Below, one piece after another: positions 15,699 through 25,808 of a DNA stretch of 48,914 nucleotides. The notes under the pieces are model-generated. The model was not told the origin of the DNA, did no database searches, and was given only the letters and a program-made list of their open reading frames with translations. The first letter of the stretch is position 1. Each line of letters opens with the position of its first letter. The stretch spans positions 67,482-116,395 of the forward strand of contig NZ_WVID01000021.1 of NCBI RefSeq assembly GCF_010091925.1. Direction: 5' to 3'. The position numbers and the translations under genes were made by a program. Source of the stretch: Nostoc sp. B(2019). GTDB taxonomy: Bacteria; Cyanobacteriota; Cyanobacteriia; Cyanobacteriales; Nostocaceae.

Positions 15699-17486
15699 AT
15701 GCGAACTCACTATTGCGGCGAACTCCGAAAAGAACATATTGGAGACACTGTTACCTTGTACGGATGGGTAGACCGTCGCCGCGATCATGGGGGTGTGATA
15801 TTTTTAGATTTACGCGATCGCTCTGGAATCCTCCAAATTGTTAGCGATCCGCAACGCACCCCGGATTCCTACGAGCAGGCAAATGCCCTACGAAATGAAT
15901 ACGTTGTTGAAATCATTGGTAGGGTAACTCAACGTCCTGAAGAATCCCTGAATACCCGCATACCGACAGGTGAAGTTGAAATCTACGCCGATAAAATTGT
16001 ACTGCTCAACGGTGTCCGCAAACAGTTACCCTTTCAAGTTTCCACTGCTGACACCGAGACGGTGCGGGAAGACTTGCGGTTAAAATATCGTTATTTAGAT
16101 TTGCGACGCGATCGCATGGCGCAAAATATCCAACTGCGTCATCAAATTGTCAAAGCCATGCGCCGCTATCTGGAAGATTTGGAAGGTTTTATCGAAGTCG
16201 AAACCCCAATTCTCACCCGTTCCACTCCCGAAGGTGCGCGAGACTATATTCTACCCAGTCGCGTTAACGCTGGTGAGTGGTTTGCTTTACCACAATCACC
16301 GCAGTTATTCAAACAATTACTGATGGTATCCGGCTTAGACAGATACTATCAAATTGCCCGGTGCTTCCGTGATGAAGATTTACGCGCCGACAGACAACCA
16401 GAATTCACCCAATTGGACATGGAAATGAGTTTCATGTCTCAAGAAGAAATTATCGAACTCAACGAAAAGTTAGTTTGTCATATCTTCAAGACGGTTAAAG
16501 GCATTGAGTTACATCGTCCTTTCCCGCGTCTGACTTACGTTGAGGGGATGGAACGTTATGGCAGTGATAAACCAGATACTCGTTATGGATTGGAGTTAGT
16601 CAACGTCTCGGATGTGCTGAAAGACTCTGGTTTTAAAGTCTTTCGGGACGCCGTTGGTAATGGTGGTGTCGTCAAAATTCTGCCAATTCCCAACGGTAAC
16701 GATGTAATTTCTAATGTCCGCATCAAACCAGGCGGGGATTTATTCAAAGAAGCCAACGAAGCTGGTGCTAAAGGTTTAGCTTACATCCGAGTTAGGGATG
16801 ATGGTGAAATCGATACTATTGGCGCTATTAAAGACAATCTGTCAGCAGAACAAAAACAAGAAATTTTACACCGCACAGGTGCAAAAGCTGGACATCTGCT
16901 ATTATTTGGGGCTGGTGATACTGCTACCGTTAATAAAACTTTAGACAGACTGCGGCAAGTTATCGCTAGGGAGTTTGGGTTAATTGATCCAGAAAAAATC
17001 AACCTGCTCTGGATTACAGATTTTCCCATGTTCGAGTGGAATGCTGACGAAAAACGTTTAGAAGCACTACATCACCCGTTTACTGCACCGCATCCTGATG
17101 ATTTGAGTGACTTGAAGACTGCACGCGCCCAAGCTTATGATTTAGTACTCAACGGCTTGGAAGTTGGCGGCGGAAGTCTGCGGATTTATCAAAGGGAAAT
17201 TCAACAGCAGGTATTTGAAGCGATCGGTTTGTCTCCCGAAGAAGCACAGAATAAGTTTGGCTTTCTCTTGGAAGCATTTGAATATGGTACACCGCCTCAT
17301 GGTGGCATCGCCTACGGTTTAGATCGTTTGGTGATGCTGCTTGCTGGGGAAGAATCTATTCGAGATGTAATTGCTTTTCCAAAGACGCAACAAGCGCGGT
17401 GTTTATTAACTGACGCACCTTCGGGAGTAGATGCTAAGCAGTTGAAAGAACTGCATGTTGCTTCGACTTACAAACCAAAGTCTTAG
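15699..17486 (+). CDS. aspS: Aspartyl-tRNA synthetase
   Basis: A 595-aa class II synthetase that charges tRNA-Asp. An N-terminal OB-fold anticodon domain (about 1-110; [12 protein letters not shown]) is followed by class II motif 2 ([18 protein letters not shown]), the bacterial GAD insertion domain (about 290-420), and motif 3 ([15 protein letters not shown]) near the C-terminus. The length matches bacterial AspRS (about 590 aa). The start [10 protein letters not shown] is typical for the family. I cannot tell from the sequence whether it also charges tRNA-Asn. Confidence 0.97.
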   Translation: MRTHYCGELRKEHIGDTVTLYGWVDRRRDHGGVIFLDLRDRSGILQIVSDPQRTPDSYEQANALRNEYVVEIIGRVTQRPEESLNTRIPTGEVEIYADKIVLLNGVRKQLPFQVSTADTETVREDLRLKYRYLDLRRDRMAQNIQLRHQIVKAMRRYLEDLEGFIEVETPILTRSTPEGARDYILPSRVNAGEWFALPQSPQLFKQLLMVSGLDRYYQIARCFRDEDLRADRQPEFTQLDMEMSFMSQEEIIELNEKLVCHIFKTVKGIELHRPFPRLTYVEGMERYGSDKPDTRYGLELVNVSDVLKDSGFKVFRDAVGNGGVVKILPIPNGNDVISNVRIKPGGDLFKEANEAGAKGLAYIRVRDDGEIDTIGAIKDNLSAEQKQEILHRTGAKAGHLLLFGAGDTATVNKTLDRLRQVIAREFGLIDPEKINLLWITDFPMFEWNADEKRLEALHHPFTAPHPDDLSDLKTARAQAYDLVLNGLEVGGGSLRIYQREIQQQVFEAIGLSPEEAQNKFGFLLEAFEYGTPPHGGIAYGLDRLVMLLAGEESIRDVIAFPKTQQARCLLTDAPSGVDAKQLKELHVASTYKPKS

Positions 17487-17517
17487 TTAAGTCCAAGGGA
17501 ATCTATTCTCAATCAAT

Positions 17518-17549
17518 AGTAGGGTGGGCATTGCAATGCCCACCCTACT
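17518..17549 (+). terminator. Perfect 32-nt palindrome after aspS
   Basis: AGTAGGGTGGGCATTG and its exact complement abut with no loop spacer, 31 bp after the aspS stop. The RNA hairpin would be very stable. A T-run is lacking, so it may act as terminator or as a mobile palindromic repeat; GTGGGCATTGCCCAC-like elements are common between Nostoc genes. Confidence 0.6.
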
Positions 17550-18696
17550 TCTATATATAGCAAAGTACTGAGTGCTGAAGCGCGGTAGCGGGGCGTTTAG
17601 CCCGTGCTGAGTAAAAACCCAGTTGCTTTAAGGCTTTGAGCAATCAACACTGTCCTAACCTATGTGACTACGGCTATATATGGATATATATGGTCTGTGG
17701 GAACTCCATTGGAGAACTCGAAGAGTAGCCGTTGTGCGTCTATGTGATTCGTTCAATCTTTATACAGAATTGGTATTAGCTCTATCCCATCTCAAAGCGA
17801 TCGCATTTTATTTTTTCAGGGACTACATATTAAGCTGTATCAGTCCTGAACTGCGAGATATTGCTTAAGTATTGTATTCATATTAATACGTACGTATAGG
17901 TAAGCTTTGAGATTACATATTGTACTGTGGATGATTAGCATCAAAGTAGTATAACTTTTAAGCGTTACATTAAAAACTCCAACTAATTAATCATGCTCTT
18001 AAGCTGGATTTAGCGGCTGATAGTCATAGCTATAGCTATCGTTCCATGTAATACCCTGTTAGTAGTCTCTTGGGTAAGTGCTGAAACATTTTGAAAATTA
18101 AGTTAATCTAAATACTTCCAAAAAAACATAACTTGTTGTATACTTACATATCAAAGCGCTACTAGCTTTAAACAAGTTGTGATAAAAAACACCCAAAATC
18201 CTCTGCTATTAGGAGAAGTATGTGTCAGGAAAGATCTACTGACGAACTAAGTCTAGTTATCAAATAACGAGCAACTACGATGTTCAGATAATTTGCATGA
18301 GTGCAGTACTTTATACTGTTGATCAATCTCCCTACTGAGTAGTGCATTGTCGTATTAATTTTGATAAGTTGCAAATTGCCAAAGCAGATTAATTTCAAGG
18401 GTTTTGGAATTGAATTACTAATCGAAATCAATGTGATACATCACTAAGTAAGCTGTCATCTACTTATAGGAGTGTGCTTAATAGTCAACAAGAGTAAGCA
18501 CGAAGCTTTGCACTCTGCTCAAGCTCCCTATAAAGGGCTTTTAGCAAAAAGTTTTCGCTTAAAACTGGAGTTAAAAAATTAAACTTTAACTCTTCTATGG
18601 GACTGAGGTAAAAACACCTCAAACATTGATAGTGGATTGATTTTAATTAATCACTCAATCTCACTTTAATTAAATAGCTGATATTGGATTTAGGAG
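17550..18696. other. Gene-poor 1.15-kb region upstream of the glycan locus
   Basis: No convincing long gene is seen. Near 17581-17610 is a repeat with the hairpin GGGC-gttta-GCCC, of a type interspersed in Nostoc genomes. A 15-codon frame (18220-18267, MCQERSTDELSLVIK) follows an AGGAG 4 nt before its ATG; it could be a leader peptide or a truncated gene start. AACTTGTT (near 18130) and AACAAGTT (near 18171) form a loose inverted repeat. The promoter of the glycan locus should lie in this region or just upstream of the first gene, but I cannot point to it. Confidence 0.4.
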
Positions 18697-18783
18697 TTGG
18701 GCTTCGATGATCTTTTAGATCTCAGTCCCTCCAACGCAACCTTGTCCTTGTCTGTGGTGTTTCTACTGATAAGTGAGGTCGAA

Positions 18784-19200
18784 TTGCAGAATAGGTGTCA
18801 CCAAAATCGGAAACGTTCAAAGCGGCGGGCTATCTATTGTCCAATTCATAGATGCTACCTGCATAGCGTGAGTCAAAAGTATAATTTGTATGCTGATAGT
18901 GCTGGACAACTGCAAGAAAGAGGGATAGGGCGGCAAAGAGCACTAATTTTAGTGGCAACTAAGACCGCAGTCTCCTTAGAGGGTGAATGGTTAGAAGCAT
19001 TCTGGTGTGATCAGTGTGAGCAAACAAAATGGTATCACGTTAAAAAATGCGATCGCACCTATGAAGTTTCGATTGCATCTGTAGAACTTTGGCAACAAGC
19101 AAGCGGAGTCATTCACCCCGCAGGAAATCCTTCTGTAGGTGAGTTTACTCGTACGCAAGCCCGGATGGTTGGCGATAACAATAGTAAGTATTTCCGGTAA
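18784..19200 (+). CDS. Conserved-looking Cys/His protein at the head of the glycan locus
   Basis: A protein of 138 aa from TTG 18784 (MQNRCHQNRKRSKRRAIYC), which has GAGGT 4 nt upstream. The same frame opens 29 codons earlier (TTG 18697), but there the AGGAG touches the start codon and the extra residues look unlike a protein N-terminus. Visible features are a basic N-terminus, CPIHRC, and later CDQC with WYHVKKCD. These Cys/His pairs could hold one zinc ion. The central part (ALILVATKTAVSLEGEWLEAF) is compact and conserved-looking. It ends 63 nt before the BY-kinase gene. I do not recognise a named family; a regulatory or nucleic-acid-binding role is possible but unproven. Confidence 0.55.
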   Translation: MQNRCHQNRKRSKRRAIYCPIHRCYLHSVSQKYNLYADSAGQLQERGIGRQRALILVATKTAVSLEGEWLEAFWCDQCEQTKWYHVKKCDRTYEVSIASVELWQQASGVIHPAGNPSVGEFTRTQARMVGDNNSKYFR

Positions 19201-19263
19201 AGAAGCCAAGCCAGCTGCGATCGAAATTGAATGTATCAGTACGCTTAATCAATATCTGCCATT

Positions 19264-21459
19264 ATGGAATCTAAATCAAACTTGGAAGAGGTAGATTTTC
19301 AAAAATATCTACTTATTGTGCAACGACGCTGGCTGCCAGCAGTAGGATTATTTGGAGTAGTTGTTACCCTTGCATTCTTGTATACATTGACATTAAAGCC
19401 TTCATATAAAGCAGAGGCCAGTTTGTTGATCAAGCCAAATCGTACCTCTTCACTAACAGGTTTGGGGGAAGCTATAGGGCGACTGGATTCTTTAACTACT
19501 ACAAACAATCCTTTAGAAACTCAGGCAAAGATAGTTACATCAGTTCCAGTTATTCAGGAAACCATTAGAACACTTAACTTAAAAAATAGTAAAGGCGAAC
19601 CCTTCACAATACAGGATTTTACTAAAAAACTGAAGATAGAAAATGCCAAAGGAACTGAGATTTTGCAAATCTCTTATGTAGACAAAGATCCAGTTTTAGC
19701 TGCAACAGTTGTCAACCAACTGATGAAAGTTTATATCAGGAATAATATAGAGGCAAATCGAGCTGAAGCAGTCTCAGCCCGTAAGTTTATTTTAGAAGAA
19801 ATACCTGGCACTGAAGCAGCAGTAAGAGAAGCTGAGTCAACCCTGCGTAAATTCAAAGAAGAACACAAAATAATCACTTTAGAAGCAGAATCAGAGCTAG
19901 CAGTCCAGACAATTTCTAATTTAGAACAACAAATTTATCAAGCTCAAGCTCAATTAGTTTATGTTACGGCTCAATCACAGAAGTTACAAAATCAGGCCAA
20001 CATTGATTCGCAGCAATCTGTAAGTTCTGCCTCGTTGAGTCAAATACCCGGAATTCAGCAAGTGCTTGGTCAACTTCAAGAAGCGCAAAACCAGCTGGCG
20101 GTTGAGCAAACCCGTTTGCAGGCAGAACATCCTACTATTATCAATTTGCAAGAAAAAATCGTCGCTCTCAAAAGTTTATTAGAAGGACGAATAGAGCAAG
20201 TAGTTGTCAGTAATGAACAAGTATCTATGGGAAATGTCCAGATTGGAGAACTGCGACAAAACCTCATTGAAGATTTTGCCCGCACTGAGGCACAACGAGT
20301 CGGTTTGGTTGAACAAATCAGTACATTATCGAATGAGTGGTCTGCCTACAAACAAAGAGTAAATGTTTTGCCTAGGCTAGAACAGGCCCAACGGCAACTT
20401 GAGCGAAAGCGGAAAGCGGCTCAAACAACCTATGAAGCACTTTTGACAAAACTGCAAGAAGTCCAAGTAGCTGAAAATCAAAATATTGGGAATGCTCGCG
20501 TCATATCTCCTGCCTTAGTTCCAGATCAATCAATTGGTTCTCGCAAGCTTCTAATTATCGGGGGTGGAGGAGTTTTCGGTGTGATGCTGGGTATAGTTGC
20601 TGCTTTCACTCTAGATCTGATTGATCGCTCGATCAAGACAGTCAAAGAAGCTAGAGAATTGTTTCAATATACCTTGCTGGGGGTGATTCCTTCAGTAAGT
20701 AAGAATGGCAAAAAAAGCTCTTATCCACCAGTAGATCAACAGATTCCGAAAGTAATTGGCAGAGACATTCCGCACTTCCCTGTTGGTGACGCATACCAAA
20801 TGCTGCAAGCCAACTTGAATTTCCTGAGTTCAGATCAAAAGCTTAAGGCGATCGTAGTTACCAGTTCTGTGTCTAAAGAGGGTAAGTCAGAGGTAGCTGC
20901 AAACTTAGCTGTGACAATGGCTCAGTTGGGGCGACGGGTACTGTTGGTAGATGCCGATATGCGCCATCCAGTCCAGCATCATATCTGGGAAATAACGAAT
21001 TCCGTAGGGTTATCGAATGTGATTGTTGACCGAGTTACTCTTGATGCAGCCGTACAGGAGGTAATGCTCAATCTTTACGTTCTGCCGTCTGGGGTTGTAC
21101 CTCCTAACCCAGTAGCACTATTAGATTCCAAGCGGATGGCTGCATTAGTTACCTCTTTTGCAGAAAATTATGATTTCGTCATTTTCGATACGCCCACACT
21201 AGCGGGAACGGCTGATGCTGCTGTGTTAAGCAAGTTGGCTGATGGGATTTTATTGGTGGTACGTCCTGGGGTAATTAACTATGCCAGTGCCAATGCTGCT
21301 AAAGAGTTCCTTAAACAGTCAGGTCAACAAGTGTTGGGTATGGTGATTAACGGTGTGAATATCAAATTAGAGCCTGACAGCTACTTTTACTATTCCAGAG
21401 AATCGGTTGAGTCTGGTTCTGTGTCAGGAAAATCTCTAGCTATCAGCAGACAGAAATAA
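19264..21459 (+). CDS. Wzz-type chain-length regulator fused to BY-kinase (Wzc-like)
   Basis: A 731-aa polysaccharide co-polymerase. The Wzz domain is N-terminal with the first membrane helix at about 26-44. A long periplasmic coiled coil (about 170-430) follows, then a second helix at about 440-463 and a cytoplasmic tyrosine kinase. The kinase shows Walker A SSVSKEGKS (about 534-542), Walker A' LLVDADMRHP (560-569) and Walker B VIFDTP. The C-terminus has a small tyrosine cluster (SYFYYS), the likely autophosphorylation site. Such proteins set chain length and control export through phosphorylation cycles. It is encoded 13 nt before the flippase gene. Confidence 0.92.
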   Translation: MESKSNLEEVDFQKYLLIVQRRWLPAVGLFGVVVTLAFLYTLTLKPSYKAEASLLIKPNRTSSLTGLGEAIGRLDSLTTTNNPLETQAKIVTSVPVIQETIRTLNLKNSKGEPFTIQDFTKKLKIENAKGTEILQISYVDKDPVLAATVVNQLMKVYIRNNIEANRAEAVSARKFILEEIPGTEAAVREAESTLRKFKEEHKIITLEAESELAVQTISNLEQQIYQAQAQLVYVTAQSQKLQNQANIDSQQSVSSASLSQIPGIQQVLGQLQEAQNQLAVEQTRLQAEHPTIINLQEKIVALKSLLEGRIEQVVVSNEQVSMGNVQIGELRQNLIEDFARTEAQRVGLVEQISTLSNEWSAYKQRVNVLPRLEQAQRQLERKRKAAQTTYEALLTKLQEVQVAENQNIGNARVISPALVPDQSIGSRKLLIIGGGGVFGVMLGIVAAFTLDLIDRSIKTVKEARELFQYTLLGVIPSVSKNGKKSSYPPVDQQIPKVIGRDIPHFPVGDAYQMLQANLNFLSSDQKLKAIVVTSSVSKEGKSEVAANLAVTMAQLGRRVLLVDADMRHPVQHHIWEITNSVGLSNVIVDRVTLDAAVQEVMLNLYVLPSGVVPPNPVALLDSKRMAALVTSFAENYDFVIFDTPTLAGTADAAVLSKLADGILLVVRPGVINYASANAAKEFLKQSGQQVLGMVINGVNIKLEPDSYFYYSRESVESGSVSGKSLAISRQK

Positions 21460-21472
21460 ATTCATCTCATAA

Positions 21473-22960
21473 ATGGAACCACCTAAAGAGTCATTAAGTT
21501 TTCGACAAAAGGCGATTAAAGGTGTACTTTGGTCTGCAATTCAAAATTGGGGTCGTCAAGCGATCGCCTTTATTGTTTTCTTCCTACTTGCTCGTCTGCT
21601 TGGGCCAGAGGCTTTCGGTTTAGTTGCTGCGGCCAGTATCTTCCTGGGTTTGATCGGAATTTTCCTTGACCAGGGATTTTCAGCAGCTCTCATACAACGT
21701 AAAGAATTGGAACCAGAACACTTAGATACTGCCTTCTGGACTAACATTAGCATCGGCTTAATAATGACAGCCTTGAGCATGGCTATGGCTGGAGAAATAG
21801 CCAACTTTTTTAAACTACCAGAGTTAACACCAGTCATTCGCTGGTTATCACTCAGCTTTATAATTACTTCTTTAAGTAGTACACAGGAGGCAATTTTCCA
21901 ACGAAAGCTTGATTTCAAACCTTTAGCAGTACGAGAACTTGTAGGGGTATCTGCTAGTGGTTTGGTTGGCGTAACTATGGCTTATATGGGCTTTGGAATT
22001 TGGAGCCTGGTTAGTCAGCAGTTGGTAAATGGTTTGGTTCGGGTTTTGCTTATCTGGTGGGCTAGCGATTGGCGACCAAGACTTAGTTTTTCCCAGAAGC
22101 ACTTTCGGGAACTGTTCTCTTTTGGAATCAATGTAGTTGGTATTAATCTACTTTCTTTTATCAGCACTCGAAGTGATAACCTTTTGATTGCTTACTTCCT
22201 TGGGCCTGTAGCATTAGGTTATTACAGCATTGCTTACCGACTTTTGGAGATAGTAACACAACTATTTATCGGGGTCATTACTCCTATTGCCTTGCCTCTA
22301 TTTTCTCGCTTGCAACAGGATATAGAAAAAACTCGCTTAGCGTTTTATAGAGCAGTTCAGTTAAGCAACTTTATTGGTATTCCTATATTTTTAGGTTTAT
22401 CTGCTTTATCTTCTGAGCTAGTAATTGTGTTTTTTGGAGAAAAATGGATATCAAGCATACCTGTAATGCAAATTTTAAATCTTATTGGTATCTTGTATAC
22501 TGGCTTCTACTTTAACGGCCCGGTGATTATGGCTGTCGGGAAATCTGCCTGGAAATTGGGGCTAGATTTTATTAAAACTATCGGATACTTTATTGCTTTT
22601 GCCATAGCAGTTCGTTGGGGAATAGTAGCTGTTGCAGCAGGATATGTAATAACTGGTTATCTGATGTCAGGTATTACTTTGTGGTTCTTAAAAAAGACAA
22701 TTCACATTAATTTGATTACTTATCTGCAACAATATATTGCTCCGATGGTCGGCTCACTAGTAATGGTCGCTGCTATTTTAGGGACTAAATATTTCCTAAG
22801 CAATTTCATAAATTTGCCTATTTTGCTGCTAATTTCTGTATTAGTTGGGGCGATAGTATATCCAGTCACAATTATCTTGATTGCCCCTAAAGAATTTCGG
22901 CAATTTATAGATATATTTCGTTCGTTTTTGCCACAGTCTATGTTGAAAATAAAAAATTGA
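21473..22960 (+). CDS. Wzx-like polysaccharide flippase (MOP superfamily)
   Basis: A 495-aa membrane protein with about 14 hydrophobic helices. The N-terminus KGVLWSAIQNWGRQAIAFIV and the motif ALIQRKELEPEHLDTAFW are typical of the polysaccharide transporter (PST/RfbX, WzxC-like) family. It would move lipid-linked repeat units across the plasma membrane. The gene is tightly behind the BY-kinase gene (13 nt), which supports a shared transcript. The length is normal. Confidence 0.9.
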   Translation: MEPPKESLSFRQKAIKGVLWSAIQNWGRQAIAFIVFFLLARLLGPEAFGLVAAASIFLGLIGIFLDQGFSAALIQRKELEPEHLDTAFWTNISIGLIMTALSMAMAGEIANFFKLPELTPVIRWLSLSFIITSLSSTQEAIFQRKLDFKPLAVRELVGVSASGLVGVTMAYMGFGIWSLVSQQLVNGLVRVLLIWWASDWRPRLSFSQKHFRELFSFGINVVGINLLSFISTRSDNLLIAYFLGPVALGYYSIAYRLLEIVTQLFIGVITPIALPLFSRLQQDIEKTRLAFYRAVQLSNFIGIPIFLGLSALSSELVIVFFGEKWISSIPVMQILNLIGILYTGFYFNGPVIMAVGKSAWKLGLDFIKTIGYFIAFAIAVRWGIVAVAAGYVITGYLMSGITLWFLKKTIHINLITYLQQYIAPMVGSLVMVAAILGTKYFLSNFINLPILLLISVLVGAIVYPVTIILIAPKEFRQFIDIFRSFLPQSMLKIKN

Positions 22961-23009
22961 ACGATGATTATAAATTATTTAGCCGTACAATTACTTGTGT
23001 GTTCTTAAT

Positions 23010-24473
23010 ATGGTGACTAAAGGAATAACTCAAGACCACATTGGAGAGATTGCCACATTATTTAATACTGTAGTTGATGGCGGCTACTGCATCGGCTGTG
23101 GTGCTTGTGCTTCAGTAAGTGGCTCACCTATTCAGATGAAGTTAGACGATTATGGTCGATTCAAAGCTACCGTTGATTCATCTGCCGTTCAGTCTTCTTT
23201 AAGCACCTCAGTACAAAGTGTATGTCCATTCTCAAGCAGTAGTCTAAACGAGACTCAGATTGGACAGGAATTGTTTGCTAGCAAATGCGAATATAACGAC
23301 AAAATTGGCTATCATCTGGCAAGCTATGCAGGCTACGTATCTGAGGATGATTTTCGCGATCGCGGTAGTTCTGGTGGTATGGGAACCTGGATAGTCAGCA
23401 ATCTTCTTAGTCAAGGTTTAGTCGATGGTGTAATTCACGTCCATCAGCGCCGCCCTTCAGAAAGTGATCCCAGACTGTTTCAATACCATTTGTCTACAAC
23501 TCCAGAACAGGTGCGGGATGGCGCTAAGTCTCGATACTACCCCATTGAGATGTCCGAAGTAATGCAGTTGGTTCGCACTCAACCTGGACGCTATGCGATC
23601 GTTGGCATTCCTTGTTTTATTAAGGCAGTTCGCTTGTTAATGCGATCTGATTCTGTATTAGCAGAACGTATCAAGTTCTGTGTAGGTTTAATTTGTGGAC
23701 ATCTCAAAAGCGTACACTTTTCAGAGATGTTTGCTTGGCAGTGTGGCATAGAGCCTGGTAAACTCCTAGCGATCGACTTTCGGAAAAAACTGCCTGGTAG
23801 AGATGCTAGTAAGTATGGCGTTGAGGTTACTGGCATCATAGACGGTCAAGTAGTCACAAAAACCAGTCCGGTTAATGTTATGTACGGTTATGATTGGGGA
23901 CTTGGTTTTTTCAAGTACAAAGCATGTGACTACTGTGATGATGTAGTTGCCGAGACAGCAGATGTTGTTGTTGGTGACGCTTGGCTACCTCAATACGTTC
24001 AAGATAGCCAGGGTACGAATGTGATTGTTGTGCGTCACCCAATAATTCACGACATGCTTGAGGAAGCCGTGGTTAAGGGTCGGTTACATCTTGAGCGCAT
24101 CGATGCTCAAGAGGTTGCTCGTTCACAAAATTCGGGATTCCGCCATCGACGTGAGGGTCTAGCATACCGCTTACACTTAATTGAAAACAAGGGTGAGTGG
24201 CATCCCCCAAAACGAGTCAAGGCAAGCCTAAAGGGTTTAAGTAAAAATTTTCAAAAGCGGCAAGCATTACGGATATTAATGGCAGCAGCAAGCCATACCG
24301 CCTTTAAAGATGCAGTTAGATCTCAGGATTTTTCCATCTTTGTCCAGAAGATTGAGCCATTACTTCGTAGGTATCGCGCCTTGTACGATGATCCTCTCTG
24401 GAAAAGAATGGTTTGGCAGATCAAGGGGTTTGTGAAAAATCTCCTAACAGGTAGGAAAACATCACATAGATAA
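23010..24473 (+). CDS. FrhB/FdhB-family iron-sulfur protein of the glycan locus
   Basis: A protein of 487 aa from ATG 23010; a TTG five codons earlier is an alternative, and neither has a clear ribosome site. GYCIGCGACASV gives a CxxCxxC cluster motif, VCPF a fourth cysteine, and KACDYCDD plus VVVGDAW the C-terminal part of the coenzyme F420 hydrogenase/dehydrogenase beta-subunit family. The SSGGMGTWI region is also typical. Members in polysaccharide clusters often sit beside pyruvyl transferases, as here (the next gene is one). The electron partner and reaction are unknown. Cyanobacteria can use F420-like or flavin cofactors, so a redox step on the sugar or its pyruvyl group is only a suggestion. 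Confidence 0.82.
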   Translation: MVTKGITQDHIGEIATLFNTVVDGGYCIGCGACASVSGSPIQMKLDDYGRFKATVDSSAVQSSLSTSVQSVCPFSSSSLNETQIGQELFASKCEYNDKIGYHLASYAGYVSEDDFRDRGSSGGMGTWIVSNLLSQGLVDGVIHVHQRRPSESDPRLFQYHLSTTPEQVRDGAKSRYYPIEMSEVMQLVRTQPGRYAIVGIPCFIKAVRLLMRSDSVLAERIKFCVGLICGHLKSVHFSEMFAWQCGIEPGKLLAIDFRKKLPGRDASKYGVEVTGIIDGQVVTKTSPVNVMYGYDWGLGFFKYKACDYCDDVVAETADVVVGDAWLPQYVQDSQGTNVIVVRHPIIHDMLEEAVVKGRLHLERIDAQEVARSQNSGFRHRREGLAYRLHLIENKGEWHPPKRVKASLKGLSKNFQKRQALRILMAAASHTAFKDAVRSQDFSIFVQKIEPLLRRYRALYDDPLWKRMVWQIKGFVKNLLTGRKTSHR

Positions 24474-24527
24474 GTATTAAGCACCACCTTTTTATTCTTT
24501 TTAGCCAGTCAGGAAAGTTAGTTTCGC

Positions 24528-25736
24528 ATGAAAGCATTAATTACAGGAGTAACAGGATTACGCAATCGAGGTGTCGAAGCACTACTAACAACTACTGTTG
24601 ACCAATTATTCAAAAGACACCCCAATCTAACCATAGATATTCTTACTGAAACGCCAGATTATGACCAAAAGCGATTACAGCAAGATAATGTCAACCTGCT
24701 CAATATGGCAACTAAACACAAGAATTTGATGCAAAAGTTGCGTACTAAGGGTTCTAAATTTAATAAGTCCCTAGCTCCTGAATATAGTCTATTTAAAGAA
24801 GCATCAATTGTTATTGCTTCCGGTGGAGATCTATTCACTTCTGATTATCCTGGAGCGCTCGGTTTTCACCTCCGCCCATTGGAATTAGCATTACACGCTG
24901 AAATACCTGTGGTTTTTCTAGGTCAATCAATCGCATTTAAAACTAATGATGATGCACAGAAATGGTTAGGTGTTGCCCGTCATTCCAAGTTGATTACTGT
25001 TAGAGAAGAATTTTCCTACAAATATTTGACAAAAGACCTAGGTCTTTCGCCAAATCTAGTAAAACATACCGCTGATGTAGCATTTCTGCTTGAACCACCA
25101 CCACCAGATAAAGTCAGTAACTTACTAAAATCTTACGGAGTTACGCCAGACCGTCCAGTTGTGGCAATTGCTCCTAGTCAAGGTATAACTAGATTCTCTA
25201 ACTGTGATGAAAAGCAGCACTTAAAAAGTTGGCTTCAAGTGATCAATATGATCCTTGATGAATTCGATGCTCAAGTGCTGCTCATCCCCCATGCACAAAG
25301 TACTAACCTGGGTAATGACGATCGCTTCATTGCTACTAACCTACATAAAAGCCTTGATTTTCATCCTAGGGTTCATCTTGCTGGTGCAGACCACTCTGCC
25401 TCAGAATTTAAGGGGTTAATTAGTCGCTGTGATCTGTTGATTGCTGAGCGTATGCATGCTGCGATCGCTGGACTTTCCAGCAATATCTGCACTGTTGTCG
25501 TCGGTTATTCCGTTAAAGCTGAAGGAATTATGACTGATCTACTAGGAAATGAGTCAGTTAACAATGGCTTACTAATCTCAATTGAACAGTTTATCGATTC
25601 TGACTCAGCCTGCGCGACAATCCGTACTGCTTGGCATCGTCGTCAAGAGGTCAGTGAGCAACTCAAAGAGGCGTTACCCCGCGTGAGACAAGATGCTGTG
25701 AATAACTTCGATATGATTGTAGAAATCTTGAAGTAA
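24528..25736 (+). CDS. Polysaccharide pyruvyl transferase family protein
   Basis: A 402-aa member of the CsaB/WcaK family, which transfers pyruvate from phosphoenolpyruvate to make ketals on sugars. Motifs seen are ITGVTGLRNRGVEALL at the N-terminus, ASGGDLF, FLGQSIAF, and the conserved AERMHAAIAGLS near the C-terminus (Arg/His for PEP binding). It follows the FrhB-like gene by 54 nt. The pair probably acts on the same sugar residue. A pyruvyl group adds negative charge to the polymer. Confidence 0.87.
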   Translation: MKALITGVTGLRNRGVEALLTTTVDQLFKRHPNLTIDILTETPDYDQKRLQQDNVNLLNMATKHKNLMQKLRTKGSKFNKSLAPEYSLFKEASIVIASGGDLFTSDYPGALGFHLRPLELALHAEIPVVFLGQSIAFKTNDDAQKWLGVARHSKLITVREEFSYKYLTKDLGLSPNLVKHTADVAFLLEPPPPDKVSNLLKSYGVTPDRPVVAIAPSQGITRFSNCDEKQHLKSWLQVINMILDEFDAQVLLIPHAQSTNLGNDDRFIATNLHKSLDFHPRVHLAGADHSASEFKGLISRCDLLIAERMHAAIAGLSSNICTVVVGYSVKAEGIMTDLLGNESVNNGLLISIEQFIDSDSACATIRTAWHRRQEVSEQLKEALPRVRQDAVNNFDMIVEILK

Positions 25737-25808
25737 AACTCAACTTTTTCCAATTAGCTCAATTGATTACTTGTCATAACAGCAGTGATTTAATAATAAA
25801 TAATTTGC

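Noticed and set aside
17680-17868. 62-codon frame after aspS
   Set aside because: No ribosome site, no family resemblance; it spans repeat-like DNA.
18225-18431. 68-codon minus-strand frame before the glycan locus
   Set aside because: Low-quality composition and no start signal.
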